Below are positions 8,027-16,030 of a stretch of DNA of 64,000 nucleotides, piece after piece (the stretch's first letter is position 1; every line of letters starts with the position of its first letter). The notes under the pieces were generated by a model. It did not search any database and was not told the origin of the DNA. It saw nothing but the letters and a program-made list of their open reading frames with translations. Source of the stretch: Flavipsychrobacter sp. (GTDB lineage Bacteria > Bacteroidota > Bacteroidia > Chitinophagales > Chitinophagaceae). A program made the translations under genes and the position numbers. Where the stretch lies: the NCBI GenBank assembly GCA_017849575.1, contig JAFIGV010000015.1:1-64000 (forward strand). Direction: 5' to 3'.

Positions 8027-10387
8027 TTAGAAAGTATAACGGAGCATGGGCACCGGGAAGAATCCCTGCTGATAATTGTTGACGATTCTGTTGGTACGCT
8101 GGTCATAGGTCTGACTGAAGATGTTTTTGTGATTGCTTACGTTTTGCAGGTCAATGGCAAATTCAAGCGTGCTCTTTTTATATTCCTTACGGTAGGCCAG
8201 TTTTACATCTACCCTAAAATAGTCGGGTTGTTTTTCTGAATAAGCCAGGGCGTCAAGATATTCGGCTTCTCCACTCAGGCGTGAGGCGTTCAGATCAATG
8301 GGGGTAAGATACCGGCCTCCTATGAGCGAGCCTTTGATATTGAGTGCCAGCACAGTGCCTTTCTTTCCGATGGTGAATTCTTTGCCTCCAAGAACATTGA
8401 GTACATATCCTGTATTAAAAGCCGTATTGCGTTCGATGTCGTCACTGCCTTTATACTTTGAGTCGAAGAGGGAGCCGGTTACAAGAAAGTAATAACCGCG
8501 GGTAAGAAAATGCTCGACGGTAAGCTCAACCCCATAATTACGCCCCGTACCGCTATTGGTCAGAGAGTCCACATTCGATGGCGCAAAGCTGGCGCCAACA
8601 TTGAGCGCAGAAAAGGAGCTCGGACGTTTTTCCACAGGCACGCCATTCAGATATTGATAGTAGCCTTCAGCTTTCACCCGCATATTACTGTTGATGTTCC
8701 AGTCGTAGCTCAGCACTACGTGGTGGCTTTGGGTGAAGCCAAGGTCTTTATTGGTATAGGCCACGCCACCCGATACCGGAGTCTGAACAAAATAAGTGTA
8801 GATGCTTTGTTGCTGATGATTGAGACCGTACCCTGCACTAATGGAATGATGAGCATTGATGGCATAACTCAGACTGACGCGCGGCTCAAGTGCGGCGCTG
8901 TTATTTTCATCGAGATAGAGCGCGTGCAGACCGGCTACAGCAGCAAGGCTGTTATTGAAACGGTGGCGCCACTGTACATAGCCCTGGGCCAGGCCAATGC
9001 TTCCCTGCTGGTCTATATATACGCGTTCTGTACCATCATTGTAATAGCGCTGATTGTTGAGGTTGAAGCTGGTGCGGTCGTAGATGAGGCCTGCCTGCAT
9101 ATTATTCTTTGCATTCCATTTGTGATAGAGAGTAAGTACGGCAGAAGCTTTGCCTGTCTTAAACCGGGCATCTACCTGACGGGTCGTTGCCGCATCCGAT
9201 TCTGCAATGGAATCCTGTGCAAACTGTTCGAAAGTGGTGCTGTAACCGAGGGTGAGTTTGGCAGAGGTGCGGGCAGAAAACTGATAATCGTAGCTCGCAC
9301 CGGTAATGGTGCTTGAGTATTTGGTGAGTAGATTTTTAAAAGGGTCGCCACCATAGAGATCGGGTTTTGTTGTATCTACGTCTTCGCCCAGAAAGTCAGC
9401 ACTGCTGTTTCCGGCAATTCCGAAAAATGTGATCTTACTTTTGGTACTCAGTTTCGAACTCAGTTTGTAGTTCACATCCTGATATACAGGCACCGCATTT
9501 CCGGTTCCGAAGTTGATGCCCAGAGCTTTGAACACGCCAAGTGTGGAATAGCGATAGTTGATCAGGTAGGAAGTCTTTTTTTGTTTGCCTATCGGGCCTT
9601 CTGCTCCCGCTTCAAACCCGTTAAATCCTACCTGCCCCATAAACTCGGGTTTGTCTTTATTACCTTCCCGGATGCGAATGTCAAAAACGCCGGCCAATGC
9701 ATTGCCATACTGAGCGGGATAAGCGCTGGTCAGAAAATCGGATTTATCGATATCATTATTGTTCAGCATGCTTACCGGGCCACCCGTGCTGTTCAGCGCG
9801 CCGAAGTGGTTAGGATTGGGAACATTCAATCCCTCTACCTGCCAAAGCATGCCGGTGGGAGCGTTTCCGCGCACTACGATGTCATTTCGCGAGTCATTGC
9901 CCGACACCACGCCGGCAAAGTTTGCGGCCATTCTCGAAGGGTCGCCTAAAGCACCGGCATAGCGCTTGGTTTCGTCAATATTAAAGGAGCGTCCGCTCAC
10001 CTGCACCATGTCATTCACGGTTCGGGTCTTGTCGGCAGATTTCTTGTACACCACTTTAACCTCGTCAAGTGTGCGAAGCGATTCCCGCATACTGATGTTG
10101 AGGTCCACTTCCTTGCCCGCTGTCACCACAATATCGGCCACCATACGGTCTTCATATCCGAGATAAGAAAAGCGAAAAGACTGGCGGCCTAACGGTACAT
10201 TGGGCAGCCTGAAAACGCCCGCTTCATCCGTTACAGCGCCGATATTGGGGTCCGAGACCAGCACCACGGTAACGCCGGTGAGCGGCGCCCGGGATGCATC
10301 GTCATAAACAGTACCCTTTACGGTTTGCACCTGTGCCTGTGCGACAAATCCGGTGAGTAACATTAAGAGGGAAAATAAATTTCTCAT
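8027..10387 (-). CDS. TonB-dependent outer-membrane receptor with carboxypeptidase-regulatory-like domain
   Basis: The 786-residue product starts with a signal peptide (MRNLFSLLMLLTGFVAQAQ). Residues 20-105 form a CarboxypepD_reg-like beta-sandwich (VKGTVYDDASRAPLTGVTV), then comes a plug domain with the NGNAPTGMLWQVEGLNVPNP-type segment. The rest is a beta-barrel ending in a C-terminal Phe (MLRYTF), as in outer-membrane barrels. No SusD partner is adjacent, so a siderophore, metal or cofactor is as likely as a glycan. I use ATG 10387; the frame is open to a TTG 24 nt upstream, but the signal peptide begins at 10387. Two FNR-type boxes lie upstream. Confidence 0.92.
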   Translation of the reverse strand: MRNLFSLLMLLTGFVAQAQVQTVKGTVYDDASRAPLTGVTVVLVSDPNIGAVTDEAGVFRLPNVPLGRQSFRFSYLGYEDRMVADIVVTAGKEVDLNISMRESLRTLDEVKVVYKKSADKTRTVNDMVQVSGRSFNIDETKRYAGALGDPSRMAANFAGVVSGNDSRNDIVVRGNAPTGMLWQVEGLNVPNPNHFGALNSTGGPVSMLNNNDIDKSDFLTSAYPAQYGNALAGVFDIRIREGNKDKPEFMGQVGFNGFEAGAEGPIGKQKKTSYLINYRYSTLGVFKALGINFGTGNAVPVYQDVNYKLSSKLSTKSKITFFGIAGNSSADFLGEDVDTTKPDLYGGDPFKNLLTKYSSTITGASYDYQFSARTSAKLTLGYSTTFEQFAQDSIAESDAATTRQVDARFKTGKASAVLTLYHKWNAKNNMQAGLIYDRTSFNLNNQRYYNDGTERVYIDQQGSIGLAQGYVQWRHRFNNSLAAVAGLHALYLDENNSAALEPRVSLSYAINAHHSISAGYGLNHQQQSIYTYFVQTPVSGGVAYTNKDLGFTQSHHVVLSYDWNINSNMRVKAEGYYQYLNGVPVEKRPSSFSALNVGASFAPSNVDSLTNSGTGRNYGVELTVEHFLTRGYYFLVTGSLFDSKYKGSDDIERNTAFNTGYVLNVLGGKEFTIGKKGTVLALNIKGSLIGGRYLTPIDLNASRLSGEAEYLDALAYSEKQPDYFRVDVKLAYRKEYKKSTLEFAIDLQNVSNHKNIFSQTYDQRTNRIVNNYQQGFFPVPMLRYTF

Positions 10388-10437
10388 GCTTTTTGAATTT
10401 TGCAGGGGCAAAGCTCTATTGCAAAACGCATGTGCCC

Positions 10438-10490
10438 ATTGACCTGAATCAATAAGCTTTTATGTTCTGATTTTATTGATCTGGATCAAT
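10438..10490. promoter_or_regulatory. Two FNR/Crp-type palindromes
   Basis: ATTGACCTGAATCAAT (10438-10453) and ATTGATCTGGATCAAT (10475-10490) fit the FNR box TTGAT-N4-ATCAA; the second is a perfect inverted repeat and the first differs at one half-site base. Centres are 37 bp apart. They lie between the receptor start (10387) and the Crp/Fnr gene, whose stop codon (10486-10488) is inside the second box. The nearer box is centred about 58 nt upstream of the receptor ATG. Confidence 0.7.
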
Positions 10491-11094
10491 GAGCAGAGCC
10501 ACTGGCTTTCTTGCTCAGCCGTGCACGGATGCGGCTCAAAGCCTCGGGAGTGACACCAAGATAGGAAGCGATCATGTATTGTGGTACCCGCTGAAAAAGT
10601 CCGGGTCGCTGCTCCAATAGCTTTTGGTAGCGTTGCTCAGGACTATCCAGCAAAAAAGCATTGTTGCGTGCAGACAACATCGTGTATAATCCTTCGGCAA
10701 TATACCGTCCCAGACGATCGGCTGCTTCTACGGTATCGTACAGCAACTGCACGCCTTCATAATTGATGTCTGCCACTTCTGTAGCTTCAATAGCCTCGAT
10801 GTACATGGGAGAAGGCTTCCGCGTAAGAAAGCTCTCATAGTCGGAAAAGTAGGGCTGCTCTTCATCAAAAAAGCCAGCAACAAGCTCCTTGCCATCTAAA
10901 AGGTGATAAAAGCGAACCAGTCCGGAATTGATGAAAGAAACCGTATCGCAGATCTGTCCCGGCCGCAGAATCAGGTCTCCTTTTTTATAAGTTCTGATGC
11001 TGATCTTCTGCTCGTAAAACCACCATTGCTCTTCGGTGATGGAGGGCAATAACGCAAAGTAATACGCTTTGATTTTAGCCAGCTGGTCTGCCAT
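10486..11094 (-). CDS. Crp/Fnr-family transcriptional regulator
   Basis: A 202-residue regulator with an N-terminal cyclic-nucleotide-binding-like beta-barrel (residues about 20-115, KGDLILRPGQ and GELVAGFF-like strands), a long dimer helix (about 125-150) and a C-terminal winged helix (about 165-195). The recognition helix TPEALSRIR has Glu184, Ser187 and Arg188 in the E-x2-S-R spacing that E. coli FNR uses to read TTGAT. There is only one cysteine (Cys49), so it cannot hold an FNR-type [4Fe-4S] cluster; the ligand or signal is unknown. The adjacent FNR-type boxes suggest it controls the neighbouring TonB receptor gene. Confidence 0.9.
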   Translation of the reverse strand: MADQLAKIKAYYFALLPSITEEQWWFYEQKISIRTYKKGDLILRPGQICDTVSFINSGLVRFYHLLDGKELVAGFFDEEQPYFSDYESFLTRKPSPMYIEAIEATEVADINYEGVQLLYDTVEAADRLGRYIAEGLYTMLSARNNAFLLDSPEQRYQKLLEQRPGLFQRVPQYMIASYLGVTPEALSRIRARLSKKASGSAH

Positions 11095-11098
11095 TCTT

Positions 11099-11131
11099 CA
11101 AAAATAGTACATCCGGCCCATGTGACGCAAA
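11099..11131 (-). promoter_or_regulatory. Predicted promoter of the Crp/Fnr gene
   Basis: On the minus strand TTTG (11131-11128) is followed after 21 nt by TATTTTTG (11106-11099), a good Bacteroidota -33/-7 pair. The -7 box ends only 4 nt before the ATG, so the transcript would have almost no leader. Confidence 0.6.
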
Positions 11132-11183
11132 TGCCGGGCTTAGGCCTTGATCGACAATGTATTTGTCGGAACGACAGCCCGGG

Positions 11184-12092
11184 CTACGGAGCGTGGGCAG
11201 AGCTTTTGGAGGAAACATGCAAATCCATTTCACTCAGTTTTTCTCCTCCCTTAATGCCGAAATCGAGTGTGCGTATCGGGAAGGGTATCGTAATGCCCTG
11301 AGCATCGTAAGCGCTCTTGATGCAGATTATTGCCTCACTGCGCGCCCGTAAAAAGGCGGGCTGATCGGACGAATCGATCCAGATACGTACTTCAAAGTTG
11401 ATGGAGCTGTCGCCAAAACTGCTAAAGAAAAGTGTTACTTCATCGTCTGTCCGGCCACTGATATTGTTCACGGCTTCGAGGGTTATCGATTTTACTTTTT
11501 CGAGATCGTCGCCGTAGGATATGCCTACTTCCAGATCCATGCGTCGTTTGCCCAGCAGTGAAAAGTTGGCAATAGGGTTTTGCAAAATATCCTTATTGGG
11601 AATGATCACCATTTGTCCCTGAAAGGTCTTCAGTACGGTATCGCGCAGATTGATTTCTTCTACACTGCCCATATGGTCCTTGGTGGAAATGATATCGCCA
11701 ATACGCACAGGCCTTCGGAGGAGAATAAAAATTCCCGACATGAAATTGGCGGCAATGTCCTGAAACGCGAAAGCCAGCGCAATGCCTACGATACCCGCTC
11801 CGGCAAGGAGCGAAGTCACCGCATCGTCGAGCTGCAGAATGCGCAAAGCAATGAAGATCGTGACGCCCAGAACAAACAGATGTACAAACGATGAGAACAA
11901 CCGGTTGAGCGTGTGATGCTTCACCGATCGAAGAAGATAGCGCCTCGCCGTGTTTTTCAGCATGCGCGCCAGAAAAAATCCGAGCACGAGTACAAGGCAG
12001 GCCAGTGCCAGGTTGGGAAGCATACGTATCACTTCCCTTAGCCAATCTTCTACTTTGCCGGATACGAGCGCCCAGGCTTTTTGAACGTCCAT
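11184..12092 (-). CDS. Small-conductance mechanosensitive channel (MscS family)
   Basis: A 302-residue inner-membrane channel that opens under membrane tension to release solutes in osmotic downshock. Three N-terminal hydrophobic segments are visible. The pore helix reads GIALAFAFQDIAANFMSGIFILL, the Ala/Gly-packed TM3 of MscS, followed by RRPVRIGD and the beta domain (VIIPNKDILQNPIANFS). The C-terminal alpha/beta cage ends near FPIRTLDF. Length matches E. coli MscS (286 residues). No operon partner is apparent. Confidence 0.94.
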   Translation of the reverse strand: MDVQKAWALVSGKVEDWLREVIRMLPNLALACLVLVLGFFLARMLKNTARRYLLRSVKHHTLNRLFSSFVHLFVLGVTIFIALRILQLDDAVTSLLAGAGIVGIALAFAFQDIAANFMSGIFILLRRPVRIGDIISTKDHMGSVEEINLRDTVLKTFQGQMVIIPNKDILQNPIANFSLLGKRRMDLEVGISYGDDLEKVKSITLEAVNNISGRTDDEVTLFFSSFGDSSINFEVRIWIDSSDQPAFLRARSEAIICIKSAYDAQGITIPFPIRTLDFGIKGGEKLSEMDLHVSSKSSAHAP

Positions 12093-12317
12093 GATAGCTC
12101 TGAGACAAAATAAATATGCCAGGGTCTGCTGGTCGTTTCTCTCAATGCACAGGTGCTTTTGCAGCGCTATTGCTCTTTGACGGATGGTGTGCGTGCCATT
12201 CTTTTACCTTTCTAAAGGCCTCAGGAGCCGTGTTCGCTCCATCTTGCTCCGTTTTTTTTTACCACTTTTCAAACAGCATGGATATTATCGGGAAATCAGA
12301 ATTTCGTTTCGGAAGGG

Positions 12318-12325
12318 TACCTTTG
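12318..12325 (+). promoter_or_regulatory. Candidate -7 box just before the 12330 gene
   Basis: TACCTTTG matches TAnnTTTG and ends 4 nt before ATG 12330. No clear TTG lies at the usual distance upstream. Confidence 0.4.
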
Positions 12326-12329
12326 CAAC

Positions 12330-12845
12330 ATGTATTCGAAAGAGGTAAGCACCTTGCTGCCGGCAGACTTTGCCGATGAATCACGGGTTTGGATTTTTCA
12401 GTCGGGCAGGGCATTTGTAGCAAAGGAACAACGAGAGATTGACGAACAACTTCATCAGTTTTATTCCCAGTGGCAGGCTCATGGAGCGCCGGTAAAAGGT
12501 TGGGCAAAGCTGCTTTTTCAGCAGTTCATTATTGTGATGGCCGATGAGACCGGAACCCACGTGAGCGGATGCAGTACCGACGGGATGATGCGCCTCATCA
12601 AAAGTCTCGAAAGACAATACGAGGTTAATTTTTTTGACCGGATGATGTTGACTTTTTTGGTGGAAGGAAAAGCGCAGATGCTCCCTTTTGCTCAGGTGCA
12701 ATACGCTTTAGACAAAGGATATATCAACCCCGATACCCCTGTGTTTAACAACATTGCAACGACCAAAAAAGCCCTGGAACAAAACTGGCTGGTCCCCCTG
12801 AGGGAAAGCTGGCTGGCAGACAAAGTCAGTATCCATCAAGCATAA
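12330..12845 (+). CDS. Conserved Bacteroidota protein of unknown function (often labelled ABC transporter ATPase)
   Basis: A 171-residue soluble protein. I recognise it as a family found widely in Bacteroidota with the shared pattern ESRVWIFQS near the N-terminus, HG and FIIVMA in the middle, SGCSTDGMMRLIKSLE, and a C-terminal NNIATTKKALEQNWLVPLRESW. Databases often call it an ABC transporter ATPase, but there is no Walker A, signature or Walker B motif, so that name is not supported. The conserved Cys in GCSTD is a possible functional residue. It lies 9 nt upstream of the kdsC-like gene and is probably cotranscribed with kdsC-kdsB. Confidence 0.75.
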   Translation: MYSKEVSTLLPADFADESRVWIFQSGRAFVAKEQREIDEQLHQFYSQWQAHGAPVKGWAKLLFQQFIIVMADETGTHVSGCSTDGMMRLIKSLERQYEVNFFDRMMLTFLVEGKAQMLPFAQVQYALDKGYINPDTPVFNNIATTKKALEQNWLVPLRESWLADKVSIHQA

Positions 12846-12854
12846 AAAAAGGGT

Positions 12855-13565
12855 ATGAGCGACAGACTGGTTTATATAGCCGAACAGTTTAAGGGGCATT
12901 TTATCACTGCGCCGGCAGAGATGGCCCGCAAGCTGAAAGACATCAAAGCTTATGTGTTTGACTGGGATGGCGTTTTCAATAGCGGATTGAAAGACGCCGG
13001 TGGCAGTAGCCCGTTTAGCGAAGTGGACTCGATGGGCACCAATTTGCTGCGCTTTCACCATTCTTTAGTTCACCATGAACTTCCTTCCGTGGCCATTATC
13101 TCCGGTGAAAACAATCAGGCTGCAAGATATTTGGCTCAACGTGAGGCATTTCATGCCGTGTACTCCGGTATGAAGTTTAAGAATGAAGCGCTGCTGCATT
13201 TTTGTAAAGAACAAAATCTGAAACCTCACCAGATCGCCTTCTTTTTTGATGATGTACTTGATCTTTCGGTTGCACAACAAGTCGGCGTACGCATCATGGT
13301 AAGCCGTGCTGCCAATCCTTTGTTGCTGGACTTTGCCGTTGCAGGCAATATGGCCGATTATCTTACCGGCTGTGAAGGGGGCAGGGGAGCGGTGCGGGAA
13401 AGCGTGGAGCTACTGATGGGATTGAGTGGTGATTACCATGAGACCGTTACCCATCGAATGAATTTCACAGAAACCTATCAGAGCTATCTTGCGAAGCGAA
13501 ACGCTGTGGCCTCCAACTTTTTCATTAGCGAAAACAGCGTCATTACACAACAGTCACATTCATGA
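12855..13565 (+). CDS. KdsC-like HAD phosphatase (probable KDO-8-phosphate phosphatase)
   Basis: A 236-residue haloacid dehalogenase-fold protein. Motif I is VFDWDGVFNSG, giving nucleophile Asp36 and Asp38; motif II is IISGENNQAARYLA; the later Asp pair is FFFDDVLDL. The order resembles KdsC, which removes phosphate from KDO-8-phosphate. It is about 50 residues longer than typical KdsC and lacks the usual DGY/GxG loop, so the assignment leans on context: its stop codon overlaps the start of kdsB by 4 nt, the next enzyme of the pathway. A different sugar-acid phosphatase remains possible. Confidence 0.7.
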   Translation: MSDRLVYIAEQFKGHFITAPAEMARKLKDIKAYVFDWDGVFNSGLKDAGGSSPFSEVDSMGTNLLRFHHSLVHHELPSVAIISGENNQAARYLAQREAFHAVYSGMKFKNEALLHFCKEQNLKPHQIAFFFDDVLDLSVAQQVGVRIMVSRAANPLLLDFAVAGNMADYLTGCEGGRGAVRESVELLMGLSGDYHETVTHRMNFTETYQSYLAKRNAVASNFFISENSVITQQSHS

Positions 13566-14302
13566 TCTTAGGAATTATACCGGCCCGGTTTGCCTCTACC
13601 CGTTTCCCCGGCAAGCCGCTTGCAGACATCAGAGGGAAATCAATGGTGCAAAGAGTGTATGAACAATCCATAAAGAGCCGTTCGCTCAGTGAGGTTGTCG
13701 TAGCCACGGATGATGAACGGATCTATGAGCATGTACTCGCTTTTGGTGGCAGGGCGGTGATGACTGATACGGACCATCCGAGCGGCACAGACCGTTGTCG
13801 TGAGGCCATGGAACGAACAGAAGGCGACTGGCGGTATGTGATCAATATACAGGGCGATGAACCTTTTATTTCGCCCGGTCAAATCGATAGTTTGGCCGCC
13901 GTTTTAGAGGATGGTACTGCAGAGCTGGCAACGTTGATCATTCCTGTAAATGATCATGATGTACTCTTTGACATGGGCGAGGTGAAGGTGGTCCTCAATA
14001 CCGAGTCTGAAGCCTTATACTTCAGCCGGATGGTCATTCCCTACATTAAGGGCGTCGATCAAAAAGAATGGCATCTGCATCATCACTATTTCAGGCATGT
14101 CGGCATGTATGCCTATCGTGCGGATGTACTCAGAAAGATCACGAACCTGCCGGTTTCTTCTCTTGAAAAAGCAGAGTCGCTGGAGCAACTGCGCTGGCTG
14201 GAGCATGGACTCAAGATAAAGTGCGCTGTGACCGACGTGGACAGTCATTGTATTGATACCCCCGAGGATATTGAAAAGGTCTTGAGAATGATGGCATTGT
14301 AG
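13562..14302 (+). CDS. kdsB: 3-deoxy-manno-octulosonate cytidylyltransferase (CMP-KDO synthetase)
   Basis: A 246-residue nucleotidyltransferase that activates KDO with CTP for lipid A core assembly. The N-terminal signature IIPARFASTRFPGKPLADI is diagnostic, as are VVVATDDERI, HPSGTDRC, and NIQGDEPFI. The substrate-binding stretch HVGMYAYR and the end SHCIDTPEDIEKV are also typical. Length equals E. coli KdsB. ATG 13562 overlaps the stop of the preceding phosphatase gene (ATGA), which suggests translational coupling. Confidence 0.97.
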   Translation: MILGIIPARFASTRFPGKPLADIRGKSMVQRVYEQSIKSRSLSEVVVATDDERIYEHVLAFGGRAVMTDTDHPSGTDRCREAMERTEGDWRYVINIQGDEPFISPGQIDSLAAVLEDGTAELATLIIPVNDHDVLFDMGEVKVVLNTESEALYFSRMVIPYIKGVDQKEWHLHHHYFRHVGMYAYRADVLRKITNLPVSSLEKAESLEQLRWLEHGLKIKCAVTDVDSHCIDTPEDIEKVLRMMAL

Positions 14303-14404
14303 CCCGGGACCAACCGATGTTGAAAAAACGCCTGCGCCTTTTGTGGCATAATTAGCGAAATAGTCTAATTTACCCGCTTCTAACTGCACTGTGAAAACCA
14401 GATA

Positions 14405-16027
14405 ATGGAGCAGGTTATCAACTTTTTCAAAAAGCTTTTCGATCCTACCGGCTTCCCGCCGAGGTGGCACTGTGGCACAGGCTGGGACGATTTTACGGGG
14501 TGGCTGTATATTTTGAGCGACTTCTCCATCTGGGCCGCTTATTTTGCCATTCCGCTCATTATTATCCGGTATATCACCCGTCGGCACGATGCGCGTTTTA
14601 CCAGGATTTATTTTCTTTTCGCAAGCTTTATTCTGGCCTGCGGCACCACCCATCTTGTTGATGTTATCATCTTCTGGCACCCTGTTTACCGGTTTTCGGC
14701 TTTGGTGCGTTTTGTGACCGGCATAGTGAGCTGGCTTACCGTCATCGTATTGGTAAAGCTGCTCCCCACGGCTTTCAGCCTCAAAAGTGCACAAGAACTT
14801 GAATCGGAGGTAGAACAACGTAAGCGGGCCGAAGAACGCCTGCGGCTGCAGAACGAAATGCTGAATGAGGCTCAGGAAATTGCCCGTATGGGCTACTGGC
14901 AGTGGGATGTACTCCATGACCGTATTACCTGGTCTGACAATTTGTATCGGATGTACGGCCTTCGCCCGGGTATGGACATCAATTACGAGGTATATCTCAA
15001 CATAGTACATCCGGAAGATCGGGAATTTGTATTGGGAAATATACAGTCGGCCCTGGATAAGGGCGTGTTCGAAGAATTTTATCATCGCATTTTGTTGCCC
15101 GACGGACAGGTGCGCAATATTCACAGTAAAGGCACGCTCCTCAGGAATGAACAAGGGGAAGTGGTGAAAATGATAGGGACTGCACAAGACGTGACGGAAC
15201 AAAAGCTTGTGGAACAGGAACTGCTGTCGAAAACTCAGGACCTTGAGGCGACCAATGTGGAACTTCAGAAGTTTGCATCGGTAGTGTCGCACGACCTGAG
15301 GGAACCGCTGCGCAAGATCATCACCTTTGCCTCCATGTTGGATAAAGAGATTGAAGACCCGGAAAGCAAAGCACGGCTGTACTCCGGTAAAATTTCGGGC
15401 TCGGCAGTACGCATGCAGCAGCTCATTGAGGATATTCTCAACTTCTCTTACCTCAATGCGCAGGATGTTCAGTTTTCCCGGGTGGACATCAATGCAGTGA
15501 TCGATCAGGTGTTGTCGGATATGGAAGTGCAGATATCCGATAGCGCAGCTAAGATTGAAGTTGGCAGAATACCGGCAATAGAAGGCAACGCAAGTCAGAT
15601 CGGACAGCTCTTTCAAAATCTTCTGAGCAATGCCATTAAGTTTCATCAGCCCGATGTACCACCGCAGGTTTCTGTGTTTTCAGAAATGTTGACCGGAAAC
15701 CAACTCTCAGGTGATTTACTCAAATCCGCTCCTTTCAGTGTGTTGAGTAATCCTAAGTTCTGGGAGCACGAACGTTTTGTGAAGATCTATGTTCAGGACC
15801 ACGGCATCGGTTTCGACCCGGCGTATGTTGACCGGATCTTCAATATTTTTCAGCGCCTGCACACACGTTCCGAATACGAGGGAACAGGTATTGGACTGGC
15901 GATCTGTAAAAAGATAATAGATATACACCACGGCAGCATCACGGCGTCGTCAGTTGTGGGATCCGGTGCCACTTTTGTGATTATCCTTCCCGTGTCTCAG
16001 CGCAACTTTCGTGGCAGCAACCCATAA
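14405..16027 (+). CDS. Hybrid-less sensor histidine kinase with an ethylene-receptor-like membrane domain and a PAS domain
   Basis: A 540-residue kinase. Residues 33-125 hold three membrane helices whose sequence follows the plant ETR1 ethylene-binding domain: LSDFSIWAAYFAIPL aligns with ISDFFIAIAYFSIPL, and ACGTTHLVDVIIF with LCGATHLINLWTF. Asp39, Tyr46, Ile49, Pro50, Cys79 and His83 correspond to ETR1 Asp25, Tyr32, Ile35, Pro36, Cys65 and His69; Cys65 and His69 bind the Cu(I) cofactor. A coiled coil (about 128-155), a PAS domain (about 155-270), HisKA with His296 in SHDLREPL, and an HATPase domain (DHGIGFDPAY, GTGIGLAICKK) follow. No receiver domain or response-regulator gene is adjacent, so the partner is unknown. 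Copper and ethylene binding are inferred. Confidence 0.88.
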   Translation: MEQVINFFKKLFDPTGFPPRWHCGTGWDDFTGWLYILSDFSIWAAYFAIPLIIIRYITRRHDARFTRIYFLFASFILACGTTHLVDVIIFWHPVYRFSALVRFVTGIVSWLTVIVLVKLLPTAFSLKSAQELESEVEQRKRAEERLRLQNEMLNEAQEIARMGYWQWDVLHDRITWSDNLYRMYGLRPGMDINYEVYLNIVHPEDREFVLGNIQSALDKGVFEEFYHRILLPDGQVRNIHSKGTLLRNEQGEVVKMIGTAQDVTEQKLVEQELLSKTQDLEATNVELQKFASVVSHDLREPLRKIITFASMLDKEIEDPESKARLYSGKISGSAVRMQQLIEDILNFSYLNAQDVQFSRVDINAVIDQVLSDMEVQISDSAAKIEVGRIPAIEGNASQIGQLFQNLLSNAIKFHQPDVPPQVSVFSEMLTGNQLSGDLLKSAPFSVLSNPKFWEHERFVKIYVQDHGIGFDPAYVDRIFNIFQRLHTRSEYEGTGIGLAICKKIIDIHHGSITASSVVGSGATFVIILPVSQRNFRGSNP

Positions 16028-16030
16028 GCA

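Noticed and set aside
8510-9316. 268-codon open frame on the plus strand
   Set aside because: It is antisense to the TonB receptor barrel and shows no domain or signal.
14015-15646. Long open frame (543 codons) on the minus strand
   Set aside because: It lies opposite kdsB and the histidine kinase, both supported by clear motifs; it has no recognisable domain.
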